From contig UESW01001783.1 of the NCBI GenBank assembly GCA_900491605.1, positions 49,870-113,869 on the forward strand: a DNA stretch of 64,000 bases, read 5' to 3'. The notes under the pieces are model-generated. The model did not search any database and was not told the DNA's origin. It worked only from the letters and a program-made list of their open reading frames with translations. Within the stretch, counting starts at the first letter, position 1, and every line of letters begins with the position of its first letter. Source of the stretch: Calamus simplicifolius. Taxonomy: Eukaryota > Streptophyta > Magnoliopsida > Arecales > Arecaceae. This document shows, piece by piece, positions 1-11,273 of the stretch. Position numbers and translations under genes: made by a program.

Positions 1-240
1 CGTACATGGCCGGCCACCAGCTGAGAGTCGGTGAAGGCATTAAGCTTCTCCACCTTCAGATTGCGGGCGATTCGGAGGCCGGCTAACAGGGCTTCGTACT
101 CGGCTTCGTTGTTGGAGGCCGGGAAGGAGAATCGGACGCCATATTCAAAGGTTATCCCCTCCGGACTGGTGAGAACCAGGCCCGCACCGGAGCGATGGGC
201 ATTAGATGACCCGTCGACATGGAGGAGCCACCGGGCTCCA
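1..240 (-). pseudogene. Second, archaeal-type RNase H (aRNH), cut by the window edge
   Basis: Translating the minus strand from about 231 gives RWLLHVDGSSNAHRSGAGLV, then EYGVRFSFPASNNEAEYEA and LLAGLRIARNL, then FTDSQLVAGHV. HVDGSS, NNEAEYEA and TDSQLV carry the D, E and D catalytic positions of type-I RNase H of the aRNH class. A second RNase H downstream of the normal one is a defining trait of the Tat lineage. The domain looks open and is simply cut at position 1. Confidence 0.85.
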
Positions 241-279
241 GCTTTTGGTTCTTCGGGGGAGTCTGGGGTAGAACCGTCC

Positions 280-805
280 TCGGGATGGTACACTCGAGGA
301 GGAAGTCGGCTAGCACCTGGGCTTTGATGGCTGGGCGAGGCTGAAAATGTATGTCATGCTCGCTTAGCTCGACGGCCCACTTGGTCATTCTCCCCGATGT
401 CTCGGGACGGTGGACTACCGCCTTGATGGGTTGGTCGGTCAGGACCGTCACGGAATGTGCTTGGAAGTACGGCCGCAGCTTCCGAACTGAGGTGATTAAG
501 GCCAACACCATCTTTTCAATTCTGCTGTACCTTGTCTCCGCATCGCGGAGTAGCCTGCTGACATAGTAGATCGGCTTTTGGACTTTGCCTTCTTCTTGAC
601 AGCACCGAACAGACCGCACCTTCCGAAACAGCCAGGTACAAGAATAGGGTCTCGCCCGGGGCCGGACTGCTGAGGAGTGGGGGCGAGCCGAGGTACTTCT
701 TGAGATCTTGAAATGACCTTTGGCATTCGGGAGTCCACTGGAAGTTTTTGGCCGATCGGAGAGTTTTGAAGAAGGGGAGGCATCTCTCGGCCGACCGCGC
801 CACAA
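280..805 (-). pseudogene. RNase H domain following RT
   Basis: The segment contains PIYYVSRLLRDAETRYS and the conserved KLRPYFQAHSVTVLTDQP stretch of gypsy RNase H, then the connection KWAVELSEHDIHFQPRPAIK and the ADFLLE motif. The first part of the domain (KTFQWTPECQRSFQDLKKYL-like) is in a neighbouring frame, so there is at least one frameshift between RT and this domain. Confidence 0.8.
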
Positions 806-830
806 GCGGTTAGGGCCGCTATCCTCCCGG

Positions 831-1406
831 TTAGGCGCTGGACCTCTTTACAGATGCCGGGGGCGCCATTTGTTGGAGAGCTTGAATCTTCTGGGGGTTA
901 GCTTCGATACCTCGCTGGGAGACCATGAAGCCGAGAAACTTCCCGGAGTTAACGCCGAAGGCACATTTGGTCGGGTTGAGTCTCATCCCATACTTGCGCA
1001 GCGTTGCAAAGCTCTCTGAGAGGTCCTCGACATGCTGTGATGCTTCCTTGCTTTTGACCAGCATGTCGTCCACGTACACCTCCATATTCCGGCCGATTTG
1101 CTCCTTGAATACTTTGTTGACCAGCCTCTGGTAGGTGGCACCTGCATTTTTAAGACCAAAAGGCATAACGCGGTAACAGTAAGTACCTCGGTCGGTTATG
1201 AAGGCGGTCTTTTCTTCATCTTCAGGGGCCATTCGGATCTGATTGTAGCCTGAATAGGCGTCCATGAATGACAGCATCTGGTGGCCTGAGGTGGCGTCCA
1301 CGAGCTGGTCGATCCGAGGGAGGGGGAAGCTGTCCTTCGGGCAGGCTTTGTTGAGGTCGGTGAAGTCGATGCAGATCCTCCATTTGCCGTTCGACTTCTT
1401 CACCAT
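831..1406 (-). pseudogene. Reverse transcriptase domain of the gypsy element
   Basis: About 190 residues of RT. They include WRICIDFTDLNKACPKD, the Asp-containing FMDAYSGYNQI block, MPFGLKNAGATYQRLVNKVF, and the catalytic YVDDMLVKS motif, followed by the thumb-side segment KCAFGV.SGKFLGFMVS. The N-terminal RT portion is expected in 1407-1772 but falls in another frame. Catalytic residues look intact; the break is outside the palm. Confidence 0.9.
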
Positions 1407-1772
1407 GACGACGTTTGATAGCCAGCTCGGATAATTTACCTCCGGACGAAATTGCCTTGATGAGTTTGTCTACTTCTTCAATGGCCTTTTGTCGTTCCGG
1501 GGAAGCTCCTCTTCTTCTGCTTGACGGGCCTGTGCATCTCGTCCACATTGAGATGATGGACGAGAACCTCGGGGCTGATCCCTGGCATGTCGGAGGCGGA
1601 CCAGGCGAAGATGTCAGCGTTGCTTCGGAGGAACCTGATCAATCTGTGCCGAGGCTCTCCTTTGAGCAGCGACCCGATTTTATGGTTCGGTCGGGACGAG
1701 CCTCATCCAATGGCACCTCCTCCAATTCCTCTGCCGGTTCTCCCCGCTGTTCGGCGAAGTCCTCGCGAGCAT

Positions 1773-2300
1773 CTAGCCCATCAACTTCCGGCATTCTAGA
1801 CTGAAGGCTTGTAACAAAGCACTGCCGAGCCATGGCCTGACTTCCCCGAACAACTCCAACTCCTGCTCGGTGGGAAACTTCATGGATAGATGCGGGATGG
1901 AGACAACTGCCTTGAGGGACATTAGACCGGGCCTGCCGAATATTGCGTTGTATGGGGATCTGAGGTCGGTTACTAGGAAGTCTGTCTGGACAATGGTCAC
2001 AAGGGGCCAGGTTCCCGCGCGGACCGTCAGGGTGACGACCCCTTCCGGGACGATGACGTCGCCTGTGAATCCCATCAAGGTGGAATCCACGGCTCGAAGG
2101 TTTTCCATGAGTAATTTCATCCTGGCAAACACACCGAGGTACAAAACATTTACCGAACTTCCACTATCAACTAGGATTCGGCTTACATCATAGTTATTCA
2201 AATTAAGGGATACAACTAGTGCGTCATCATGGGGAAGCTGTATCCCTTGGAGATCATCATCGGAGAAGGAGAGCTCGCCCGTCCGTGCCTTCTTTGGCAC
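1773..2300 (-). pseudogene. Retropepsin (aspartic protease) of the gypsy element
   Basis: One open frame of about 175 residues carries the catalytic motif LVDSGSSVNVLY in its first third and the conserved NAIFGRPGL flap/C-terminal motif near residue 120, followed by a strand typical of plant gypsy proteases. The catalytic Asp is intact. The frame closes before RT, so PR and RT are not continuous here, whereas they would be in an active polyprotein. Confidence 0.85.
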
Positions 2301-2457
2301 CGATCCTCACTGTCGCCCCTGGGGCTCGATCCGCCGGCCTCTTCAATCATGTTAATGCGGCCGATCACGGGCGGATTCGGTGGAGGAGGAGGTTGTTGAA
2401 GTTCGGGCTGGCGGTCACCTCCTTGTTGTTGTGGCTCGGGCGCCCTCCTGAACTGAT

Positions 2458-3928
2458 TCAGTCGCCCCGCTGGATCAGCCTCTCGATTTCATTTTTCAGC
2501 TGCCAGCATTCTTCAGTGTCGTGACCGTGCTCCCGGTGGTAGCGGCAGTACTTGGTGGGATCTCTTCGGGTCGGGTTCCCTCGGAGAGGCACTGGCCGGG
2601 GGAGCTGGCGCTCTATTTCCATGAGGATTTGCGCCCGGGGCACGGTCAGCGGAGTGTAGTGATCGAATCGCCTGGGAGGGCTCCGGGAGCGATTCCTTGG
2701 CGGCAGCGGAGGGACTCTTGGCGGCGAGGCGGACTTGGTCGACGGGCGGGACGGTGCCTGTCGGGGACTTTGGGCTCCTTCTTCTTTGCCTGCTCAGCGC
2801 GGCAACTCTCCGCGATTCTTCGACCCTAGCGTACTTGTCCGCCAGGGCCATCATATCAGAGAGGCTGGGGGGTAGCTGACCTCCATAGCCAGGTAGAAGT
2901 CGCTCTCCTTCGAGACTCCCCCCGCCAGGGCGACATAGCCACCTCATGATTAAGGTGGTCCACCTCCAACATGGCCTTATTGAAACGGCCAAGGTAATTT
3001 CTCAAGGACTCCCCCTCTCTCTGCTTGACTTCGGAGAGGGAGTCAGATCTTCGTCGGTGGCGGCGGCTGCTGACGAACTGGCCAATAAAAAGGCGGCTCA
3101 GCTCGTCAAATGAATCATGAACCTGGCTTCAAAGCATTGAACCAGGTTCGGGCGGATCCTCTGAGGGTGGAGGGGAAGGCGCGGCAGAGGACCGCATCAG
3201 ATGCTCCGTGGAACATCATTATTGACCGGAAGCTGCTAAGATGGTCGTCCGGGTCAGAAGAGCCGTGGTAGGGTCGACGGCTGGTAACTTGACATGGGAG
3301 GGAATCACTTCCTCCATAATCCCCTTAGAGAAAGGGATGCCCTGCTCCGCTTTGGGCTGGGGCGGATGGGCCTGCTTGGCGGCGTCCAGCTCCTGACGCA
3401 TTTCCTGGATCTGACGATGGATCTCCTCTTCGCCAGCCAGAGGGGGAGCTGGGCGAGAGAAGATCGCAGCTGGGCGTCGTTGTCGAATCATGGTGGAGGT
3501 CACCGGGAGAGAGACCGGGCTCGCCGAGATCTGGGAGGATCTCCGTTGTGACCGCCTCGCGGGACTGGTTTGTCCCCTCTAGGTCGATGTGGGGGGTCCG
3601 CGGATTTGTGCGGACTGGAGGAGGAAGTCGCCGGCGAAGAAGGAACCGCCGCTTCCTTATGAAAGTGTGGAGCAGGAGGAGCCGTAAGGCGCTCCTGGAC
3701 CAGGTGGGTCAGAGGCCTGGACTTGTTGGACCAGCGAAGCAACTGGTCCTGGGTCACCGGGATGGCAGGCGGTGATGGGGTTTCGACTGGTGGTGGTTGC
3801 GGCGCTACACCGCTCGTCGGATCAGGCCTCTGGGAAGCGACCTGATCTTGAGCTTCAGAGGTTGCTCTTCTCCGGTTGGCCATTAGAGAGGTTCTACTCC
3901 GATTTAGATCCTTATCTCCTCTTTTCAA
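2458..3928 (-). pseudogene. gag region of the Tat-like gypsy element, frameshifted
   Basis: Three open stretches in different frames together give a gag-like order. The N-terminal part is Pro/Ser/Arg-rich (3928-3500). A middle part has a charged helix and the segment GIMEEVIPSHVKLPAVDP (3503-3219). A C-terminal part (2992-2458) ends in a zinc-knuckle-like motif CRYHREHGHDTEEC, followed by a helical tail. The middle capsid part is only recognisable after frame changes, so at least two frameshifts are present. CRYHREHGHDTEEC-type motifs are common in Tat-lineage Gag. The reading across frames is my inference; the individual motifs are seen directly. Confidence 0.75.
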
Positions 3929-3948
3929 GTTTTAATGGGACTTGAGAC

Positions 3949-3967
3949 CCTTCCTCTAGCGCCAATC
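3949..3967 (-). other. Primer-binding-site-like sequence of the gypsy element
   Basis: Directly inside the LTR end the minus strand reads GATTGGCGCTAGAGGAAGGG. The TTGGCGC start is the usual form of tRNA-complementary PBSs in plant Ty3/gypsy elements. The exact tRNA was not determined. Confidence 0.55.
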
Positions 3968-4308
3968 TGTTGCTGCCGGGATCCGTCCTCCGACTCGAGC
4001 GCGGTCGATCTCCAGGGATCCGACTCGGCGCGGTCGATCTGGGGGGCGGACTTGCACAAAAGTCCTCGCGCGAGAGGCGTTGGGGGTGGCCCTCCGCGGA
4101 AGACCCTCCGACGCTCAAGTCAGTGGAGAAGAAATCGGCGATCAACCAGATAGTGGGGAGGTGGATCTCTCCGGGAGGCCTCTCCGGGGCGGCCAATCGG
4201 GAGCTCTAAAGGGCAAGAGTGCCGACGAGCTGCCGGTGAGAGAGCAGGAGAGTAAGAGTGGGAGTGTGAGCGCGCGCGTATGCATACCTGAGGAAATCTG
4301 GGAGTGTC

Positions 4309-4318
4309 CTATTTATAG
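4309..4318 (-). promoter_or_regulatory. TATA box in the gypsy LTR
   Basis: The minus strand reads TCTATAAATAGG here, a good plant TATA box. It lies about 0.68 kb into the LTR and upstream of the R/U5 part, where the retrotransposon transcript would start. Confidence 0.6.
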
Positions 4319-4668
4319 ACTGTCACCTGGATCTTGAGCGCCTTCTGGAAGGTTCAGAGGTTGTTAGGATACGGGAGTGGATCGAATCAGGCCGTTGTGG
4401 GGCTGTTGGGATCCGTATCTTGTCTGTTAGGGGATCGACGGCTGGGAGAGCTCCTTGATGGCTTGAGATCTGGTAGATGTGTAGGTCTCAGGTGGCCTTG
4501 ATAGGTTCTAGACCACTTCTCAGTATGATTCCTTGTCTAGGGTGCCATTACAGTAGGCTAAGGCTCTCATGCGTCAGGTTCCGCGGAGGTGGGTATTGGA
4601 TCGTGGGTCGTTCAGTGAAGCTGGGTCATGGAAGCTCGGGGGAAACGAACTACAGGAAGTTTGGGAGA

Positions 4669-4925
4669 GCCGAGCTATGGAAGGCCAGAGAGGCCGAGCT
4701 ACGGAAGGCCGAGCTACGGAAGCCCGGGGAGGCCGAGCTACGGGAGCCCGAGGAGGCCGAGCTACGGGAGCCCGGGGAGGCCGAGCTACGGAAGCCCGGG
4801 AAGGCCGAGCTACGGAAGCCCGGAAAGGCCGAGCTACGGAAGCCCGGGAAGGCCGAGCTACGGGAGCCCGGGGAGGCCGAGCTACGGAAGCCCGGGAAGA
4901 CCGAGCTACGGAAGCCCGGGGAAGA
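4669..4925. repeat. 24-bp tandem repeat inside the gypsy LTR
   Basis: About ten tandem units of the type GCCGAGCTACGGAAGCCCGG plus GGAG (24 bp). A/G changes at fixed positions make two unit variants. Because 24 is divisible by 3, the array stays open in several frames on both strands and generates spurious proteins rich in AELRKPGE-like octapeptides. It sits in the U3 region upstream of the TATA box, where such repeats often act as enhancers; that role is inference. Confidence 0.9.
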
Positions 4926-6122
4926 CGAAGGGAGGAGGTCGGCCTTAGCCGCCTTGCACGGATATTGATGCAATGACGATTTTACCCCCCAACAGGTTGT
5001 TTTCCAAACTTTTTAAGAAGACCTGTTAAGTGGAAAGGTTGTTGTTTTCTTATTGGTCCTTGCATATTTTATGGGTAAAATCTTTCTCTAAGACAAGAAA
5101 GAAGAAGTTCAATGTGCTTGTGCAGGACCTATCAGCTATCAGCTAATCTAGTATAAGCAGAGGAGCCTTTAGAGGAAGGGATGTCAGATAACACAGTGGG
5201 TTAATGCCAGTTTCTAAATTACGTAGACTGCAGTCTGCAAGAGCTTGTATTAGTTTTTTACCACACTCAAACTACATTATTATTTAGGCTAAATAGGTGG
5301 GCTGTGTTGTCAATGTTAGACATTAATTGAACCTAAAAGGGCCCTGTGTGGACTTGTGTCTTTCTTACTGCCACTCTGGATCAGACATTACGATGGAGCT
5401 AGTTTCTTTTGTTACACTTTATGAAATGGTAATCAGTGGGCTTCCGCCACTAAAGTTAACAAAAAAAAAAAAAAAAAAATTCTGACCAAAGCTAGCGTCT
5501 TCTTTTCTTCTGAACTTCTTTCGTTTAGTTTGCACCCTCGAATCGCAGGCAGAGAGAACGTCACGAACATGAGTACATATGGTGTGACGTATGTCACAAC
5601 GTTAAGCTATCATCTTCCAAGAAAATTAAGAAAGATTTATTTTGAAATGTAAACTAGGAGAACGATTAATTCAGCCAATAAATCAAGAGAAATAGACGCT
5701 TAAAATTTGGAAGAAGAGAAGAGGGCCGACCTTCGTTTCGACCCTACGCAGCGACTCATCACGCGAGGCTAAATCGGTCTGCGTTTCTTGCAGCTTTGTT
5801 GCGTACTCCTCTTCCAATTGCTTTTGCCTCTGAAATCCTTCGACCACGGTCGATGAAATGGGTGATGTGAAAAAGCGAGTACAAATTCGTCCAAGAGATA
5901 GAATGGGTGAGAAGGAAAACCTCGATGAAAAGATGGAGTTGTTCTCTGGTGCTCCGTTCTCTTTCCTGAAGCCAAGGTGGCAAATAAGAGTGGGAAGAAA
6001 AGAGATGGAAAGGAAAGACGAGAGAAAGGGAAGGGTAGGGGGTGTTTATTCTGAGATATTGCCCTTCGGATGTTAGGGCGAGAAGCCGCAGCTTGAATTT
6101 GGATAGGCTGAGTAGTTCCAAC

Positions 6123-8094
6123 TGTTAAGAATTATGTATACAAGATATGAATCTAATTCATATAAACATTGCGGAATGTATAAAATAAAATTCTCAGATG
6201 CCCAGGATCCTTAGGAACAGATTCATTAAATCTTAAATAAATTCTAATTTTATTCATACCTGAGTCCTTTATCGATATAGATGAGGATGAAGCTGGTTAA
6301 TCCTTTGCCACTAGCCGTCCACGTGTTCGGCCTCTAACGGTGATCCACGCGGAGAAGAACGGATGAAGACCTCCAATGTATGAAGGTGACACTACAGGAG
6401 AGAGAGGGGTGCCAGCACCTCTTGAATCCCTTTACAGAAATACAGAAGATATTTTTGAAGAAAGATCTAATCTTTTTCTTCACTTTCTTTACCTTTCTAG
6501 AAGGAACCATATTTATAGGGTGAAAAGGAGACGTTCCAAGGGAGAAGAAGAGACATCTCTTCATGGCATGGTAACGTCATGGTAACTTTAATCCAAAGAA
6601 ACAGAAGAAACTCCCATTTTCATGGTAGCATCGTGGTAACATTAATCCAAGGAAACAGAAGAAACTCCCATTCTCATGGTAACGTTAATCCAAGTGTCAC
6701 AATCTTAGCTTTTGAAATTAGGAGTATCTCATAACTACATGCCCTAATTTGTACGTGTTCATCATCGAACCGTAGAGATTCATCATGCCTCATCTCATGG
6801 GCATGATTCCATCTTCACATGGCTGAGATTGGCCATCCATACCCGAATAATCAGAGCCATCCATCACATGGATCAAGTGATATTTGGGTATCTAATTATT
6901 TGTTCATCATATGCACAAATAATTTCTCCTTAACATTCCTTCTACTATAATGGATCATATCCATTATATTATATCTTCTTTAAATTAGGTCTCACCCAAT
7001 TATTTAATTGATCATCTTATCTGAATTAAATCTAATTTAATTCTCATTTTAATTTATCCAAATTTTTTCTTAATGCGTGTGACCCATTAGGCCCTTTAAC
7101 ATGTTGGCAATAATCATGTCCTAATCATAGACCCTAGGACTGATTGGACAACTCTTTGTCCAAGTCAACAATATGATTATAGATCATGAGAGGCCTCTAG
7201 TAAAGCACCATGACCATCCAATTGCCAAAGGTTTTATTGACGTGACCATCAATACTTGTCCATGAACGGTTACCGTATGATCAAATCCTTTCGTCACATA
7301 TCCCAGATCAATCAGTGGTATGGAATGTGTCAACCCTGTAATTGATCTTTGTTTACTTGATCTCAGAAAAAATGACTCATATGAATTAGAACTTCGAAAC
7401 CATTTCGAATTTCAACTCAACCTTGCAAGGATTTAATAATCAATTTAATCCATCAAGTGGCCGTGGGATATAACCCTTTCTATCAAGGGAGACGAATCCT
7501 GTCTTGATCAAACATCATCTTCATGTGCTTCATGTCATACCCAACCGACACCATATTTGCCACCCATGGCTAGAGCGACGTTTGGATGCTGTCAAAGCAT
7601 GACATTCCACACATGAGATGCAATGAAGATCTCAAGTCAAAGGATCACTCACACCACCATCATTAGAGATCAACCATCACACTATATAGAATATTCATAT
7701 GGGATCTCTGTACGGGTCATCCAATGCATCGTTATAATAACAAGCATCCACATACCTATCCAAGTATCTTCATACTTCAGCTTGTGAAATCAGCTGCTCA
7801 CCCTAAGGGTGAGGATATACAATGTGTGCTAGTCTCATGGTGTTCGATGATGTCCAGTCCCATCTACACATCGACTAGGAAAGTTTAAAGAATCAAACCA
7901 TAACGTGCAATTTGAATCTCACAATTTATAATTCTATTACAAATTCCATATGCACAGTCACATTCTTTTGGACTTTATCTCACAGACAAATATATCAAAT
8001 AAAAGACATCTGGATAGATAAAGAAACCATTTTATTTGTATTCATAGAATGTATACAGCATTCAATCCAATTGGATCTAGGGCATACACTAACA
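6123..8094 (-). repeat. 3' LTR of the copia element (1972 bp)
   Basis: Begins TGTTAAGAATTATG and ends CACTAACA on the plus strand, forming TGTTA/TAACA terminal repeats. It aligns along its length with 13709-15665. It contains the TATA-like CCTATAAATATGG on the minus strand near 6510. RNase H coding sequence runs into its right edge. Confidence 0.95.
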
Positions 8095-9850
8095 ATCTCC
8101 CACTTGCACTAGAGCCATTCACCCATGTATTAATACCAAGTGACTTAACATGATTATCATGCTTTTGCTGCGGCAAGGCTTTAGTGAGCGGATCAGCTAC
8201 ATTATCCTCTGTGGGGACTCGTTCTATTTTTACATCATTTCTACCAATAATCTCTTTAATTACATGGTATCTCCTGAGTATATGTTTGGACCTCTGATGA
8301 GACCTTGGCTCCTTAGCTTGCGCAATAGCTCCATTGTTGTCACAATACAAGTGTACTGGATCAGCAATGCTTGAAACCACATCAAGTTAGTGATAAACTT
8401 TTTGATCCAAACCGCTTCTTTGGCTGCATCTGATGCTGCGATGTACTCGGCTTCGATCGTAGAGTCGGCAGTCGTCTCCTGCTTGGAACTTTTCCAGCTG
8501 ACTACACCGCCATTGAGTGTAAAGACATAGCCTGATTGAGATTTATAATCATCTTTATCAGACTGAAAACTAGAATCTGTATAGCCTGAACTATGAGTTT
8601 GTGTCCTCCATAAACCAAGAACATATCCTTAGTCTTCGTAAGTACTTAAGGATATTCTTGATGGCCATCCAATGTTTTTCACCAGGGTTTGCCTGGTATC
8701 TACTAGTGATACTCAATGCATACGAAACATCAGGTCTCATACATAGCATCGCATACATGATGGATCCGATTGCTGAGGCATATGAAATCCTATTAATGTG
8801 CTCTCTCTCCATTTGGGTCTTAGGACTCATGTCCTTGAAAAGATGTATCCCATGCGATACCGGCAAGAATCCCTTCATGGATTCCTCCATGCTAAACCGT
8901 TTTAGCACTTTATCTATGTACGTTGATTGGGACAATCCAAGCAACCTCCTAAATCTATCTCTATAGATCTTAATACCCAGTATGTAGGCTGCTTCTCCCA
9001 AATCTTTCATGGAAAACTTGCTGGACAACTATTTTCATTTCTTGCAGCAAGGATACATTGTTTCCTATCAATAATATGTCATCTATATAATATCAGGAAA
9101 ACAATAACACTCCCACTAACCTTCTTGTACACACATAGATCATCCTTATTTTTAATAAAATCAAACTTTTTGATTGTTTCATCAAAATGGATGTTCCAAC
9201 TTCTAGAGGCTTGCTTAAGTCCATAAATGGACCTTTGCAGCTTGCATACCTTTTGAGAATCAATGGACTCAAAATCCTAAGGTTGTGTCATATACACATC
9301 CTTCACTAAATCACCATTTAGGAAGATGGTCTTGACATTCCATTTATCATATCTCATAATCGTAATAGGCTGCAATCGCAAGCAAAATCCTTATGGACTT
9401 AAGTATGGCTACGGGCGAAAAGGTTTCATCAAAGTCAACACCTTGCCTTTGCTTGTAACCTTTTGCAACTAGCCTCGCCTTATAGGTAATCACATTACCA
9501 TCCATGTCTGTCTTCTTCTTGAAGACCCATTTGCACCCAATAGGTTTTATTCCTTTAGGTGGATCAACCAAAGTCCAAACTTGGTTGTCGTACATGGAGT
9601 CCATTTCAGACTTCATGGCTTCAAGCCATCTCTTGGAGTTAATGTCACATATTGCTTCCTCGTAGTTAGTAGGCTCATCATCTTCTATAAGAAATCCATA
9701 TCTCTCAGGAATATGATGTGTTCTACTAGACCTACGTATCTGATGTGTACTTGGAGCTACATGTGGCTCCATCATTTCTGATAGAGGCTCATGTAAATGT
9801 TGCCTGAATGTGAGTTTAGTCTCCTGCTCAACTCCCACTGCATTTGACAT
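8042..9850 (-). pseudogene. Reverse transcriptase and RNase H of the copia element, frameshifted
   Basis: RT starts in 9850-9347 with PTNYEEAICDINSKRWLEAM, then GCKWVFKKKTDMDGNV and DFDETFSPVAILKSIRILLA. At about 9085 the catalytic YIDDILLIGN is present but lies in a different frame from the preceding LILY strand, so there is an indel right at the active site. The second half (9028-8591) has EAAYILGIKIYRDR and RPDVSYALSITSRYQANPGE. RNase H (8380-8042) has LYCDNNGAIAQAKEP and KHILRRYHVIKE, then DPLTKALPQ, and runs into the LTR. Confidence 0.9.
8095..8107 (-). other. Copia polypurine tract
   Basis: The minus strand reads GCAAGTGGGAGAT directly before TGTTAGTG of the 3' LTR, the typical plus-strand priming site of plant copia elements. 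Confidence 0.8.
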
Positions 9851-9943
9851 TTGCTCTATGTCATCTAATCGGTCTGTGTTAATTTGTGGTTCTTGAGTTT
9901 TACTAATCTCAATATTCTTTCACTGCCATTTCTTAGAAAAATC

Positions 9944-11205
9944 TCATTCTCTAGGAATATGGCATCCTTGAGACAAAACCTTTTGCTCGAGTGGATGGTA
10001 GAAGTAGTATCCTTTTGTTTCTTTAGGATATCCCATAAAATTACACTTATCGGATCTAGCTCCCAGCTTGTCTGACTCATTACTCTTTACATAAGCGTAG
10101 CAACCCCAAATCCTTATATGACTAAGGGTTGGTTTCTTTCCACACCATATCTCATAGGGAGTGGAACTGATCGACTTAGACAAAACTCGGTTTAGAGTGT
10201 ATTCGGCTGTGTGTAGGGCATAACCCCAAAACATTTTTGGATGATTTGCAAGGCTCATCATTGATCGCACCATATCTAATAATGCGTGATTTCTCCTTTC
10301 TGATACACCATTATGCTGTGGCGTACCAGGAGGAGTCCACTGAGAGAGAATCCCATTCTCTTTCAAATATTCTAAGAACTCATGGCTTAAGTATTCCCCA
10401 CCTCGATCTGATTGAAGTATCTTAATATTTTTGCCACTTTATTTTTCTACCTCGGATCTGAATTCTTTGAACTTTTCAAAGGCTTCAGATTTGTGCTTCA
10501 TCAGATATACATAGCCATACCTGCTATGGTCATCTATAAATGTGATGAAGTAAGAAAAACCTCCTATTGCTTGAATATTAATGGGACCACATACATCCGA
10601 ATGTACTAGTCCTAAACATTCAGTTGCTGGCTCACCCCTTTTAGTAAAGGATGACTTAGTCATTTTGCCACGTAAGCATGACTTACATTCCTCAAACGAT
10701 TCCCAATCGAATGAGCCCAAGTAGCCATCCTTATGTAACTTGGTTAAACGTGTTTCATTTACATGGCCTAAATGACAGTGCCATAGGAATGAGTTCTTAG
10801 AATTATTTGATTTTAATTTCTTAGTTTCTACATTGAGAATAGGGCATTGTAAATTCAAAACATAAATCCTATTGAACATTTCAGCAGAACCAAAGAACAT
10901 TTCATTTTTAAAAATTAAAATTCCTTTATTTCCAATTTCAAATGTATATCCATCATTTACAAGACATGAAATAGAAATAATGTTCTTTGTTATGTTTAGA
11001 ACATAGTAACAATTATTAAGCCCCATTACAAGCCCAGTAGGCAAAGACAAAGAACAAGATCCTATAGCTAAAGCAGCAACCTTTGCTCCATTTCTCATAC
11101 ACAGGATCACTTCATCTTTTTCCAGTTTTCTACTGCTTTTATCATCTGCATATTAATAAAATATGAGATCAACAACCAGTATCCAATACCCAAGTGGAAT
11201 AAGAA
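9944..11205 (-). pseudogene. Protease remnant and integrase of the copia element
   Basis: The protease remnant near 11200-11160 reads STWVLDTGC and then a stop where the active-site loop continues. The GAG-pre-integrase/zinc part (11110-10439) has LWHCHLGH and CKSCLRGKM, giving the HHCC pattern, then LVHSDVCGP (first catalytic Asp) and FIDDHSRYGYVY. A TAA stop sits after EVEK near 10440. The core then continues with LQSDRGGEYL (second Asp, about 10410) and PQHNGVSERRN (catalytic Glu). All DDE residues are present, but the frame is broken at least twice. Confidence 0.88.
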
Positions 11206-11273
11206 GTAACAGAAGAAAACATCTCAATCGTAAATATACCTGATGTAGAAGCATCTGTATGTTTCTTTTCTTT

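Larger units (their letters stand above)
1..4994 (-). mobile_element. Ty3/gypsy LTR retrotransposon, Tat-like lineage, 5' part only
   Basis: The element reads right to left. Its 5' LTR is at 4994-3968, followed by a PBS-like site, gag, aspartic protease, reverse transcriptase, RNase H and a second RNase H at the window edge. Integrase and the 3' LTR lie outside the window. The order PR-RT-RH with an additional archaeal-type RNase H is characteristic of the plant Tat clade (Ogre/Retand/TatII). Base composition is GC-rich compared with the AT-rich surroundings. The insertion site is GGTTG at 4995-4999; the inverted paralogous arm near 52610-52621 carries the same sequence with no element, which confirms the junction. 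The reading frame is interrupted several times in gag and between PR and RT, so the copy is probably defective. Confidence 0.9.
3968..4994 (-). repeat. 5' LTR of the Ty3/gypsy element (1027 bp)
   Basis: On the minus strand the LTR starts TGTTGGGGGG at 4994 and ends GCAGCAACA at 3968, giving TGTTG/CAACA terminal inverted repeats. It is followed directly by a TTGGCGC primer-binding-like site. It includes a TATA box and a tandem repeat array in its U3 part. The partner LTR is not in the window, so insertion age cannot be estimated. Confidence 0.85.

Noticed and set aside
31..2829. Plus-strand open frames opposite the gypsy genes
   Set aside because: Antisense shadows of minus-strand pol in GC-rich sequence.
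4477..4976. Several overlapping open frames of 100-160 residues on both strands
   Set aside because: They come from the 24-bp repeat, whose period is a multiple of three; protein composition is repetitive and LTR-embedded.
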